From JANNSX01 sp963741525 (GTDB taxonomy: Bacteria; Pseudomonadota; Alphaproteobacteria; Rhizobiales; Hyphomicrobiaceae), in NCBI GenBank assembly GCA_963741525.1, contig CAVUIW010000022.1:434001-498000 (forward strand): 64,000 nucleotides of DNA. Direction: 5' to 3'. The position numbers were made by a program, and so were the translations under genes. This document shows, piece after piece, positions 29,132 to 38,552 of this stretch (position 1 is its first letter; each line of letters begins with the position of its first letter). The notes under the pieces are model-generated. The model ran no database searches, was not told the origin of the DNA, and saw only the letters and a program-made list of their open reading frames with translations.

Positions 29132-29566
29132 ATGATCATGTCATCGCAGGGCGAACTCAGCGGGACTGAGCTCTTGCTGACCCGGGTTCTATTCGTGGCG
29201 GCCGCGCTCTGGAACTTCGCTGGCGCCATACCGGGCTATTTCGATAGCGCTGGCGCCTACACGCGCATGTTCGGCGGCACGCTTGACCACCCGACCATGC
29301 TGGCGATCTATAGGGGCGGCTGGGCCGCGGCCTTGGTGTTCGGGATCGGCTATCTGACCGTCGCGCTCCGCCCGATCCGCCACACCGGCATCGTGCTCAT
29401 TGGCATCCTCGGTAAGCTGCTCTTCGCCGCCGACTATCTCACCATGTATCAGGCCGGGCTGACGACCTCGCTTGCGCTCACCATTGTCGCCGGCGATCTC
29501 ATGTTCACCGCGCTTTTCGCCCTTTTCCTTTTCCGCGTGAAGCGCCTTGAATTGCCGATCCTGTGA
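29132..29566 (+). CDS. four-helix membrane protein, unknown function
   Basis: Codes for 144 residues with four hydrophobic segments at about 14-36, 54-70, 80-102 and 108-135. Motifs seen are FAGAIPGYFDSAG, IYRGGWAAALVFGIGYL and LLFAADYLTMYQAG. The start ATG 29132 has GGAG seven bases upstream; ATG 29138 is an alternative. The repeat cluster just upstream probably supplies or separates its promoter. The family is not recognised; topology resembles small DUF/DoxX-like membrane proteins. Confidence 0.65.
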   Translation: MIMSSQGELSGTELLLTRVLFVAAALWNFAGAIPGYFDSAGAYTRMFGGTLDHPTMLAIYRGGWAAALVFGIGYLTVALRPIRHTGIVLIGILGKLLFAADYLTMYQAGLTTSLALTIVAGDLMFTALFALFLFRVKRLELPIL

Positions 29567-29599
29567 CGCTCTAATCTAAGAGGCGGGCACATCGGACAA

Positions 29600-29634
29600 A
29601 GTAAAACGCGCCGGAGATTGCTCCCCGGCGCGTT
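29600..29634 (-). terminator. intrinsic terminator after lon
   Basis: On the minus strand, aacgcgccgg pairs with ccggcgcgtt around a ten-base loop, followed by ttttacttt. It lies about 25 bases beyond the lon stop codon. On the plus strand no T-run follows, so it serves lon and not the membrane protein gene. Confidence 0.75.
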
Positions 29635-29657
29635 AATAGTCTTCAGCTGAAGTCCGC

Positions 29658-32076
29658 TCAGTGTGCCGTCAGCCCACCCGGCTGGCCGGCGTCGGTCACC
29701 GGCGGCGGCGTTTCCGCCGCCTCGGTCCACACCACCGGCTCGGGCATGCGCACCAGCGCCACCTTGATCACGTCATCGAGGCGGGCGACCGGAACGATCT
29801 CGAGCGCGGCCTTCACCTCGTCCGGTATTTCGGCCAGATCCTTGACGTTCTCGTCCGGGATTAGCACCGTCTTCATACCGCCGCGCAGCGCCGCCAGCAG
29901 CTTCTCCTTCAAGCCACCGATCGGCAGCACCCGGCCGCGCAACGTGATCTCTCCCGTCATCGCCACGTCCCGGCGGACCGGGATGCCGGTCATCACCGAG
30001 ATGATGGCGGTGGCCATGGCGACACCAGCCGAGGGTCCGTCTTTCGGCGTTGCGCCCTCCGGCACGTGCACGTGGATGTCGCGCTTCTCGAACAACGGCG
30101 GGATGATGCCCCAGTCGAGCGAGCGGGAGCGCACATAGGCGTTGGCCGCCTGGATGCTCTCCTTCATGACGTCGCGGAGATTGCCCGTCACCGTCATCTT
30201 GCCCTTGCCGGGCATCAAAACGCCTTCGATGGTGAGCAACTCGCCGCCGACTTCGGTCCAGGCGAGGCCGGTGACGACGCCCACCTGGTCCTCACGCTCC
30301 ATCTCGCCGTAGCGGTACTTCGGCACGCCGAGATAGCTCTCGATGTTGTCCTTGGTGATCTCGACCTTGGTCTTGCCAGAGACAAGGATCTCCTTCACCG
30401 ACTTGCGGGCGAGCTTGGAGATCTCACGCTCGAGCGAGCGCACGCCCGCCTCCCGCGTGTAGCGGCGGATGAGCTCCTTCAGGCCATCGTCGTCGAGCGA
30501 CCACTCGTGCGGCTCGAGACCATGCGAGGCGAGCGCCTCCTTGATCAAATGCCGCCGCGCGATCTCGATCTTCTCAAGCTCCGTGTAGCCGGCGAGGCGG
30601 ATGATCTCCATGCGGTCCATGAGGGCCGGCGGGATGTTCAGCGTATTCGCCGTCGTCACGAACATGACACCCGACAGATCGTAATCGACCTCGAGGTAAT
30701 GATCGTTGAACGTCGAGTTCTGCTCGGGATCGAGCACCTCGAGCAGGGCTGCCGCCGGATCGCCGCGGAAGTCCTGGCCCATCTTGTCCACCTCATCGAG
30801 GAGGAAGAGCGGGTTCGGCTTCTTGGCCTTTCGCATCGACTGGACGACCTTGCCGGGCATCGAGCCGATGTAGGTGCGCCGGTGGCCGCGGATTTCCGCC
30901 TCATCGCGAACGCCGCCCAAGGACATTCGCACGAACTCGCGGCCCGTGGCCTTGGCGATCGACTTGCCGAGCGACGTCTTGCCGACGCCGGGCGGGCCGA
31001 CGAGGCAGAGGATCGGCCCCTTCAGGCGGTTGGTCCGCTGCTGGACAGCCAGATACTCGAGGATGCGCTCCTTCACCTTCTCCAAGCCGTAGTGCTCTTC
31101 CTCGAGAACTTGCTCGGCTTCGATAAGATCGCGCTTGATCTTGGGCGCCTTGCCCCACGGGATCGACAACAGCCAGTCGAGATAGTTGCGGACGACGGTC
31201 GCCTCCGCCGACATCGGGCTCATCTGGCGAAGCTTCTTTACCTCGCCCTGCGCCTTCTCGCGCGCTTCCTTGGTGAGCTTCGTGTTCTCGATCTTCTCCT
31301 CGAACTCGGCGATGTCGTCGCGCTCGTCGCCGTCGCCCAACTCCTTCTGAATCGCCTTCATCTGCTCGTTCAGATAGTACTCGCGTTGGGTCTTCTCCAT
31401 CTGCCGCTTGACGCGGGAACGGATCTTCTTCTCGACCTGGAGGACGGAGATCTCGCTCTCCATCAGCCCGAACACGCGCTCGAGCCGATCGGTGATAGTC
31501 GGCAGCTCAAGGATCTCCTGCTTGTCGGAGATCTTGATGGCCAGATGCGAGGCGATCGTGTCGGCGAGCTTGGAATGGTCGTCGATCTGCGAAACCGTCG
31601 CGAAGACCTCCTGCGAGATCTTCTTGTTGAGCTTCACATAGGAATCGAACTGGCTGACGGCCGAGCGCGCCAGCGCCTCGACCTCCTCCTCGGTGCCAAC
31701 CTTGTCGGGCACGCGCTCGACCTCGGCTTCGAAATAGTTGGCGTTCTCCGTGTAGCGGACGACCTTGGCGCGCGCCGTGCCTTCGACCAGCACCTTCACG
31801 GTGCCGTCCGGGAGTTTCAGGAGCTGCAGCACGGAGGCCAGTGTTCCGACCGGATAAATGGCATTGGTCGCCGGCTCATCGTCGCTCGCATTTTTCTGGG
31901 CGACGAGCAGGATGAGCTTGTCGGAGCGCATCACCTCTTCCAGCGCGTTGATCGACTTCTCGCGCCCGACGAAGAGAGGGACGATCATGTAGGGAAAGAC
32001 GACGATGTCGCGCAGCGGCAGCACCGGGAACTTCTCGGAGCCCTGACCCTTGCGGACGTTTGAACTCGTCAGCCAT
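29658..32076 (-). CDS. lon: ATP-dependent protease La (probable frameshift at codon 10)
   Basis: About 805 residues. The N-terminal substrate-binding domain starts FPVLPLRDIVVFPYMIVPLF. Next come a coiled region, the AAA+ module with Walker A GPPGVGKTSLGKS and Walker B FLLDEVDKMG, and the protease domain with the catalytic Ser in PKDGPSAGVAMA. The coding frame has no good start: the only ATG with a strong SD (aaggaaatcc-ATG at 32076) is one frame off. Shortening GGG at 32047-32049 by one joins MADEFKRPQG to QGSEKFPVLPLRD, so I place the start there. Last gene of tig-clpP-clpX-lon. Confidence 0.93.
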
Positions 32077-32220
32077 TGGATTTCCTTCCAGGTCTGTGAA
32101 GGCCCCGGCGGCTCGCGGAATGCAACACGGCCAGGCACCTCTTAGGTCCGTCAGCTGGACGGTCGGCTGGGCCTCCCATGAGCACCCCGCCTTGGTCCAG
32201 CCCTACGGCTCGATCAAAAC

Positions 32221-32248
32221 AAGTATGCCATGATTTGGTCTTTTCAAG
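32221..32248 (-). promoter_or_regulatory. possible heat-shock (sigma-32) promoter of lon
   Basis: On the minus strand CTTGAAA (32248-32242) is followed after 14 bases by CATACTT (32227-32221), about 145 bases upstream of the lon start. The first box matches the sigma-32 -35 consensus exactly; the second only partly matches CCCATNT. Lon is usually heat-inducible, which makes the site plausible, not proven. Confidence 0.35.
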
Positions 32249-32371
32249 CACGCCGGGCGCAGGCTTGCGTGCCTTTCGGTGAGATTTTCGCAGACCTGTG
32301 TCCCGGAATGCGACTGCGGCACGTTTGCGCCCGCGAGCGAGCGCTAGATCAGCAGATGACCGAGCGCACGA

Positions 32372-33623
32372 TCACGCGCTCGTGCCCGCCACGTCATCTG
32401 CCCGATCCGAGTAGATCCGCAGCGGCTTGGCCCCACCATCGACCACCTCGGGGCTGATGACGACTTCCTCGACGCCCTTGAGCATGGGCAAGTCGAACAT
32501 CGTGTCCAGCAGGATGCTTTCCATGATCGAGCGAAGGCCGCGGGCGCCCGTCTTGCGTTCGATGGCACGCTTGGCGACGCTCTTGAGAACTCTCCTCGGA
32601 GAAGGTGAGGTTGACGCCTTCCATCTCGAACAGCCGGCCATATTGCTTGACGAGCGCATTCTTGGGCTCGGTCAGGATCTTGATGAGGGCCGCCTCGTCC
32701 AGATCCTCGAGTGTCGCCACCACCGGCACGCGGCCGATGAACTCGGGGATCAAGCCGAACTTCAACAGATCCTCGGGCTCCACCTCGCGCAGCACCTCGC
32801 CTTGGCGACGATCATCGATTGAACGCACCTTGGCGCCGAAGCCGATCGAGGTGGCGCGGCCCCGCTGCGAGATGATCTTTTCAAGCCCCGAGAAGGCGCC
32901 ACCGCAGATAAAGAGGATGTTCGTCGTGTCGACCTGCAGGAACTCCTGCTGGGGATGCTTGCGGCCGCCTTGCGGGGGTACACTGGCAACCGTACCCTCC
33001 ATGATCTTCAACAGCGCCTGCTGCACACCCTCGCCCGAGACGTCGCGCGTGATCGAGGGATTGTCGGACTTGCGGCTGATCTTGTCGACCTCGTCGATAT
33101 AGACGATGCCGCGCTGCGCCCGCTCGACGTTGTAGTCGGCGTTCTGCAGGAGTTTCAGAATGATGTTTTCAACGTCCTCGCCGACATAGCCTGCTTCCGT
33201 CAGCGTTGTCGCATCGGCCATCGTGAACGGCACATCGAGGATGCGCGCGAGCGTCTGGGCGAGCAGGGTCTTGCCACAACCCGTCGGGCCGAGCAGCAGG
33301 ATGTTCGATTTCGCGAGTTCGACATCGTTGTTCTTGGCGGCGTGGCTGATGCGCTTGTAGTGATTGTGGACCGCCACCGACAGCACGCGCTTGGCGTGCG
33401 GCTGGCCGATCACATAATCATCGAGCACGGCGCAGATCTCGTGCGGGGTTGGAACGCCGTCGCGCGAGCGGACGAGCGAGGTTTTGTTTTCCTCGCGGAT
33501 GATGTCCATGCACAGCTCGACGCATTCATCGCAGATGAACACGGTCGGACCGGCGATGAGTTTCCTCACCTCATGCTGGCTCTTGCCGCAGAACGAACAG
33601 TAGAGGGTATTTTTGTCTGCCAT
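32372..33623 (-). CDS. clpX: ATP-dependent Clp protease ATPase subunit ClpX (one frameshift)
   Basis: About 417 codons. The N-terminal zinc-binding domain has C9, C12, C31 and C34 (YCSFCGKS, FICDECVELC). The AAA+ core has Walker A GPTGCGKTLLAQT (about 117-129), Walker B IVYIDEVDKI and the conserved sensor segment RGRATSIGFGAKV. The reading breaks at about 32588-32596 (TFSEE joined to VLKSVAKRAIERKTGARGL); both sides are conserved ClpX sequence. ClpX unfolds substrates for ClpP, encoded just upstream. Loss of the C-terminal 75 residues would inactivate a normally important gene, so a sequencing indel is the likelier explanation. Confidence 0.93.
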
Positions 33624-33972
33624 TTCCTTGCCTTGCTTGGCCCGCTAGGGGGCGCTGAGCAGCCTATCGTCCGATCACTCTGGCCGACACCCTAAGTCCG
33701 TCGCAGGGTCGCTTCGCCGAAACGAAGCATTCCACCGCAACTCCTTCAATCTGAGCATGTCGGGAAGGTGAAGATCAAGGGTGCTCGAACGCTCCTTGCG
33801 GCGGCCTTTCGACCGTCGCGACCCAATTACCACAGACCTGTGCAATGGTGCCACTTGACACCAATCGCAAGGCCACTCTTGTCCGGTCACCATAGAGGAC
33901 GGCCGGACGAGACAAAATCTTGCACTCAATTCGGTCGGAACGGCGGCCCGCGGGGGTTCAAATGTGGCTGGC
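33624..33972. other. clpP-clpX intergenic region
   Basis: About 350 bases with no credible gene on either strand. It is longer than usual for two genes of one proteolytic unit and presumably holds a separate clpX promoter, but I could not identify a convincing -35/-10 pair. Confidence 0.5.
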
Positions 33973-34614
33973 CTAGCCCTTCTTCGCCTCGGCCGTCTCA
34001 CCCTCGGCCCGCTTGCTCAGCACGGAATCGACGATGCCGAACTTCTGGGCTTCCTCGGAGGTCATGAAGTGGTCGCGGTCGAGCGTCTTCTCGATCATCT
34101 CGTAAGTTTGACCGGTATGCTTGACGTAAACCTCGTTGAGCCGCCGCTTCATCTTGATGATGTCCTCGGCGTGCCGCTCGATGTCGCTCGCCTGACCCTG
34201 GAAGCCGCCGGACGGCTGGTGGACCATGATGCGGGCATTGGGGAGTGCGAAGCGCATGCCCTTGGTGCCGGCGCTCAACAGCAGCGAGCCCATCGAGGCG
34301 GCCTGGCCGACGCAAAGCGTCGACACCGGCGGCTGGATGTACTGCATCGTGTCGTAGATCGACATGCCGGAGGTGACGATGCCGCCCGGTGAGTTGATGT
34401 ACATCGAAATCTCTTTCTTCGGGTTCTCGGCCTCCAGAAAGAGCAGCTGCATGCAGACCGATGCCGCCATATGGTCCTCGATCGGACCGGTGACGAAGAT
34501 GATCCGCTCCTTGAGGAGCCGCGACGGCAGGTCGAACACCTGCATGCCGCGGTTCGTCTGCTCGACGACGTTGGGCCAGAAGGTCGAGGTCAGTTGGGCG
34601 ATCGGATCTTTCAT
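33973..34614 (-). CDS. clpP: ATP-dependent Clp protease proteolytic subunit
   Basis: Codes for 213 residues. The catalytic Ser107 lies in GQAASMGSLL and His132 in MVHQPSGG; the acidic partner is in TLDRDHFM (about 180-187). SPGGIVTSGMSIYDTMQYI is the typical handle region. It assembles a tetradecameric peptidase chamber with ClpX. It lies about 80 bases after tig on the same strand. Confidence 0.97.
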   Translation of the reverse strand: MKDPIAQLTSTFWPNVVEQTNRGMQVFDLPSRLLKERIIFVTGPIEDHMAASVCMQLLFLEAENPKKEISMYINSPGGIVTSGMSIYDTMQYIQPPVSTLCVGQAASMGSLLLSAGTKGMRFALPNARIMVHQPSGGFQGQASDIERHAEDIIKMKRRLNEVYVKHTGQTYEMIEKTLDRDHFMTSEEAQKFGIVDSVLSKRAEGETAEAKKG

Positions 34615-34695
34615 GCTCGCTCTTTCCTTTGTTCGCTGACCGGCGGCACGCCATGCCGCCGGACTTATCGGATCGTTACGCCCTGAAACCTGAAT

Positions 34696-36141
34696 TCAGT
34701 CGTGCTTATGGCCGTGATGATGGTCATGACCGTGGTGGTGATGATCGTGGTCATGATCGTGATCATGGTCGTGAGCGTGTCCGCCGATCATATCGCCATC
34801 GTCCTCCTCGGCCTTGAGGAGCTCTTCGGCTGGCACGGTCTTGTCGGTGACTTTTGCGAGTTCGAGGATGTAGCTCACCACCTTCTCCTCGTAGAGGGGC
34901 GCACGGATCTGGGCGAGCGCGCCCGGCGTCTTGCGGAAATAGTCGTAGGCCTTGCGCTCCTGGCCCGGGAAGCGGCGGACATGCTCCGCCAGCGCCCGTG
35001 CCATCTCCTCATCCGTCACTTTGATCGCGTTCTTGTCGCCGATTTCCGAGAGTACGAGGCCTAGGCGCACACGCCGCTCGGCGAGCTTCTGATACTCAGC
35101 GCGCTCACTCTCCTCGGTCTTGCCTTCGTCCGCGAAGGTGCGGCCCGCCTGCTCGAGACTGCGCGTCAGCTGGCCCCAGATCTCCTTGAACTCGTTTTCG
35201 ACGAGGGTCGGCGGCAGATCGAAGGAGTGGTTCTTGTCGAGGGCATCGAGCAGCGCCCGTTTTGCCTTGGCCCGTGAGGCCGCGCCGTATTCCTGCTCGA
35301 TCCGCTTGCTCATGGCCTCCCGGAGCTTGGCGAGATCGTCCATGCCGAAATTCTTTGCGAAGTCGTCGTCGACAGCGGGGCGCTTGGGCATCGCCACCTC
35401 TTTCACCTCGACCTCGAACTGCGCCTTCTTGCCGGCGAGCGCGGGCACCGGATAGGCCTCGGGGAAGGTTGCCTCGACGACTCGCTCATCGCCAGCCTTG
35501 GCACCCTTGAGGCCATCCTCGAAGCCCGGGATGAAACCGCCCTGGCCGATGACAATCGGCGCATCCTCGGCCTTGCCGCCCTCGAAGGGCTCGCCGTCGA
35601 TCTTGCCGAGGAAGTCGATGGTGACGCGATCCCCCGTGTCGGCTGCGCGGCCCTCGGCGGTCTCGAAGGACAGATTGCTATCGACGAGGCGCTCCAGCGC
35701 CTTGTCGATGTCGGCGTCGCCGACGGACGCCACCGGCCGCTCGACCTCGACGCTCCGCAAGTCCGCCAGGGCGATCTCGGGCAGCACCTCGAAATTCATG
35801 GTGAATGCGAGATCGGCCTCGCCGCCGATCACCTTCTCGATCTCCTTCTCGTCCTCGGAGAATTTGATCTCGGGCTGGAAGGCAGGGCGCTCCTTGCGGG
35901 CCTCGAGCGCCTCACGGCTACGCTCCGTGACGGCGCTCTGCACTACCTCCGCCATCAGCGAGCGGCCGTACACCTTCTTCAGATGCGACGTCGGCACCTT
36001 GCCCGGCCGGAAGCCCTTGAGCTGGACGCGGTCCTTGACCTCGTCGACCCGCTTGGAGAACAGCTGCCCGAGCTCGTTGCGATCGATGACGACCTTGAGC
36101 TCCCTCTTCAAACCTTCGTTACGCGCTTCTGTAACTTGCAT
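34696..36141 (-). CDS. tig: trigger factor with histidine-rich C-terminal tail
   Basis: Codes for 481 residues. The ribosome-binding domain begins MQVTEARNEGLKRELKVVI and holds the GFRPGKVP signature (about 44-51). The PPIase domain is at about 160-250 (GDRVTIDFLGKIDGEPFEGG), then the helical chaperone arms. Trigger factor binds nascent chains at the ribosome exit tunnel. Unusually, the last roughly 30 residues contain 16 histidines alternating with aspartate, a likely Ni/Zn/Cu-binding tail absent from the standard protein. It is the first gene of tig-clpP-clpX-lon. Confidence 0.95.
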   Translation of the reverse strand: MQVTEARNEGLKRELKVVIDRNELGQLFSKRVDEVKDRVQLKGFRPGKVPTSHLKKVYGRSLMAEVVQSAVTERSREALEARKERPAFQPEIKFSEDEKEIEKVIGGEADLAFTMNFEVLPEIALADLRSVEVERPVASVGDADIDKALERLVDSNLSFETAEGRAADTGDRVTIDFLGKIDGEPFEGGKAEDAPIVIGQGGFIPGFEDGLKGAKAGDERVVEATFPEAYPVPALAGKKAQFEVEVKEVAMPKRPAVDDDFAKNFGMDDLAKLREAMSKRIEQEYGAASRAKAKRALLDALDKNHSFDLPPTLVENEFKEIWGQLTRSLEQAGRTFADEGKTEESERAEYQKLAERRVRLGLVLSEIGDKNAIKVTDEEMARALAEHVRRFPGQERKAYDYFRKTPGALAQIRAPLYEEKVVSYILELAKVTDKTVPAEELLKAEEDDGDMIGGHAHDHDHDHDHDHHHHGHDHHHGHKHD

Positions 36142-36223
36142 CGTGTCCCTGCGCTCAATCTCGACCCGGCGGCGTGCCGGAAGTCGTCAACAACCCTTGC
36201 GGAAATCGGCGGCCGTCGCCGGT

Positions 36224-36308
<85 letters not shown>

Positions 36309-36520
36309 GGTACTGGCTCGTCCCGCCTTGCGAGCGGGGTCTATATCATGGCTTTCGGGTCAGGTGCCAGTAGGCTTCCAAGGCCAGCAGCCGCGTAAGT
36401 TTCACTTAACTCATTTCGTATCTGCCCCTGGTTGCCGGTTTGTGGCACCCTATATCTGGCACGGCGGGTGAATCGTCCTCGTCCGATGTAACAGGCCGTT
36501 GAAACAAAAAGAGAAAACCA

Positions 36521-37159
36521 ATGATGAGATCGTCGCTATACAGGCTGGCGGTCCCGGCCTTCGTGGTTTCGGGGCTGCTAAGCCTTGTCACTTCAGCGTC
36601 GGCGGCTGAGACCGTCGGCAAAGTCAGCCGCCTCAGGGGAGAGTGCGTTGTCGTGCGTGGAGAGACCCGCGTGACGCTCGCCGAAGGCACGGTCATCGAA
36701 CTCGACGACCGGCTCGAAACAGGTGGCGAAGCTCGCCTCGAGGTCACCCTCCTCGACGATACCAAGCTGACGTTGGGCGAGAAGGCTCATGTCGTCGTCG
36801 ACACTTTCGTCTTCGACCCCAATGCCGGCAAGGGCGAAGCCCTGCTGCAGGTGGTAAAGGGCGCCATGCGCTTCACCACCGGCAAGATCGGCGCGATGGC
36901 GAACAAGAAGGTCGAGGTCAAGACCAAGTTCGCGACGCTCGCCGTGCGCGGCACTGATTTCTGGGCTGGGCCGATCGATGGCTCGAATGGCGTGCTGGTC
37001 CTAACCGGCAAGGTCGAGGTCAAGACCAGGCGCGGCAAGGTTCTGCTCGACGATCCGCGCGAGGGTACGGTGGTGGCGAGCATCAATCGCCGGCCGGTCA
37101 AGCCCAAGGCGTGGGGTGATCAAAAGATCACCCGCGCCTTGGACCAGACGGCGTTCTGA
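36521..37159 (+). CDS. FecR-domain secreted protein
   Basis: Codes for 212 residues. A Sec signal peptide occupies about 1-28 (hydrophobic VPAFVVSGLLSLV, then ASAAE). The FecR-like beta domain follows: RLRGECVVVRGETRV, LAEGTVIELDDRLETGGEAR, TLGEKAHVVVDTF, RGTDFWAGPIDG and VLTGKVEV. Free-standing periplasmic FecR-domain proteins occur widely and are not sigma-factor regulators like classical FecR; no sigma factor or TonB receptor is adjacent. It is followed by two large palindromes that may end its transcript. Confidence 0.8.
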   Translation: MMRSSLYRLAVPAFVVSGLLSLVTSASAAETVGKVSRLRGECVVVRGETRVTLAEGTVIELDDRLETGGEARLEVTLLDDTKLTLGEKAHVVVDTFVFDPNAGKGEALLQVVKGAMRFTTGKIGAMANKKVEVKTKFATLAVRGTDFWAGPIDGSNGVLVLTGKVEVKTRRGKVLLDDPREGTVVASINRRPVKPKAWGDQKITRALDQTAF

Positions 37160-37162
37160 TCA

Positions 37163-37236
37163 CTAGTGGCCCGTCGCACCTAAATCGCATCATGGCCGCG
37201 AGCGCGTTCGATTTAGGCGCGACATAAGGGCCACTA
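37163..37236. repeat. large imperfect palindrome 1
   Basis: The arms ctagtggcccgtcgcacctaaatcg and cgatttaggcgcgacataagggccactag are inverted around a short spacer, so the transcript would fold into one long hairpin. It starts four bases after the FecR-like gene's stop codon. It may act as a transcript end and belongs to a cluster of intergenic elements extending to 37453. Confidence 0.75.
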
Positions 37237-37251
37237 GCAAGTCCATAGGCT

Positions 37252-37328
37252 TAGTGTGGCGTTCATCGCGCCTTAGTTGACACGAGCTTAGCCGCAGCAC
37301 TGGTCAACTAAGGCGCGACGCCACACTA
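37252..37328. repeat. large imperfect palindrome 2
   Basis: The arms tagtgtggcg plus cgcgccttagttgac, and gtcaactaaggcgcg plus cgccacacta, are inverted around a roughly 20-base loop. The sequence differs from palindrome 1 but the size and architecture match. It directly abuts repeat copy B at 37329. Confidence 0.75.
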
Positions 37329-37453
37329 GGGTGTTTCCGTTTTTCGTTGAATCACTTCAACACCCGAATTCCTTGGTTTGTCGTGCTTCTTTTCGGAAAA
37401 ACTGCTTCGGATCCTGGCCTTCGCCGGGACAAGCTTTTTCCGGAAGCACTCTA
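37329..37453 (+). repeat. dispersed intergenic repeat, copy B
   Basis: About 125 bases, nearly identical to 463-586 (roughly ten differences). It ends three bases before the stop codon of the HU gene, so it occupies the HU 3' flank on the opposite reading. Its ends gtgctt...ggaagcac form an outer inverted repeat with internal ttcgccggg-type hairpin sequence. Confidence 0.85.
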
Positions 37454-37456
37454 AGC

Positions 37457-37735
37457 TTACTTGCCGTTGAGGGCGTCCTTCAACGTCTTCGACGGCTGGA
37501 ACTTGGGCGCCCGGCTCGCCGCGATCTTGATGGTCTCGCCGGTTGACGGGTTGCGGCCATCGCGCGCCTTTCGATCGGCCGTCTTGAACTTGCCGAGCGG
37601 CGGGATCGACACCTCGCCGCCGGATTTGAGCGTCTGCTCGATGTAATCGAGCGCCGCGTCGAGAGCGACGGTGGCCTTTTCCTTCGTGATCTCGGCACGA
37701 TCGGCCATGGCGTCGATCATCTCCTTCTTGCTCAT
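37457..37735 (-). CDS. hup: HU-family DNA-binding protein
   Basis: Codes for 92 residues: SKKEMIDAMADRAEITKEKA at the N-terminus, the IPPLGKF core strand and the DNA-contact arm GRNPSTGETIKIAASRAPKF. It is a nucleoid-associated dimeric protein that bends DNA. In many alphaproteobacteria an hup gene follows lon; here it lies upstream of tig, separated by a tRNA and the FecR-like gene. Confidence 0.93.
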   Translation of the reverse strand: MSKKEMIDAMADRAEITKEKATVALDAALDYIEQTLKSGGEVSIPPLGKFKTADRKARDGRNPSTGETIKIAASRAPKFQPSKTLKDALNGK

Positions 37736-37977
37736 GCGGGAGGATTCCTTCGATTGGGGGATATGAAACTGGGGTTAGCCTCGGCTTTCAAAGCCGTAAT
37801 TGCGGCCCTTTGCGGGCGCGCATGGGTAGGGCTATACGCTCGCCAGATGGAGTTGCATAGCCCCGTATTTGCGGCATTTCGCGCCGACCGAGCCGCGACG
37901 GCCGTCCACGTCATGGGCTTGCATGTGGCCCAAGCGCGGCCGCCGGCCGTCTCGACAGCCTCTCGGCAACCTCTCAA

Positions 37978-38226
37978 TCAGGCCGCCGCGGCGATACCGT
38001 CCTGGGACGTTGCCCGCTCGGCAATCCGTACATGCGCCTTGAGCTGTTTCTCGGCGGCCCTGACGTTGGCCGCCGCCCCGGAAGCCGGGTGGTCGGCGAT
38101 GTAGCACCGCCACGCGACCCCATCTTCAGCCAAGGGCTGCAGACTACCGACGGCCAGGAATGGTTCCGCGGCGCTGTAGTAGTTCAAGATCCCCGTATGG
38201 GGGCAACTTCTGCTCGTAAGCATCAC
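37978..38226 (-). CDS. small conserved-looking protein, unknown
   Basis: Codes for 82 residues starting MMLTSRSCPHTGILNYYSAA (second Met also possible). Body features are AVGSLQPLAEDGVAWRCYIA and ADHPASGAAANVRAAEKQL. It has no signal peptide and no membrane segment. The composition is protein-like, with a Cys-Pro-His near the N-terminus, and it resembles small hypothetical proteins of Rhizobiales. Function unknown. Confidence 0.5.
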   Translation of the reverse strand: MMLTSRSCPHTGILNYYSAAEPFLAVGSLQPLAEDGVAWRCYIADHPASGAAANVRAAEKQLKAHVRIAERATSQDGIAAAA

Positions 38227-38552
38227 GCTTCCTCCGCAGTTAGATTGGCCCTCCCCCGTCCCCGCATCTGGACCCTAGCACCTGGGCCAGACGATGGCAC
38301 GATCGAAGTTGGGGTTTCGCACAGTATTTCTTGAACATCGCCGGCGCGTTGCTTTAGCAAGTAAGATTCGCCCCCAGATCTCCAAGCATTGCATTGCACC
38401 ATAAGGATGTGCGTTGCAGCAAAATCCAGAGAGAATCTAGCGACAGGCATCGTCAAGCCCCTCTGAGGTCTCACAGATTCACGCCAACTGCATCCGCATC
38501 CGCCGCTCCATGTGCTATGTCCCCGGCCATGACCTCCAGGAGCCTCGATCCC
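38227..38552. other. intergenic region before the deacetylase gene
   Basis: About 325 bases between divergently oriented genes. I see no credible gene and no repeat. An AGGAG at about 38538-38542 serves the downstream start. Confidence 0.5.

Noticed and set aside
30066..32063. 665-codon open frame on the plus strand
   Set aside because: It is exactly antisense to lon, whose AAA+ and Ser protease motifs are unmistakable. The antisense product is Leu/Arg/Asp-rich low-information sequence with no SD, as expected from high-GC codon bias.
34696..34790. Short regular repeat resembling a CRISPR-like or minisatellite array
   Set aside because: The periodicity comes from His and Asp codons of the trigger factor tail, in frame with tig. 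There are no unique spacers.
36487..36505. aacaggccgttgaaac upstream of the FecR-like gene as a single inverted-repeat end of the MITE-like element
   Set aside because: It matches the terminus at 28910-28927 only partly and no partner end is found within several hundred bases.
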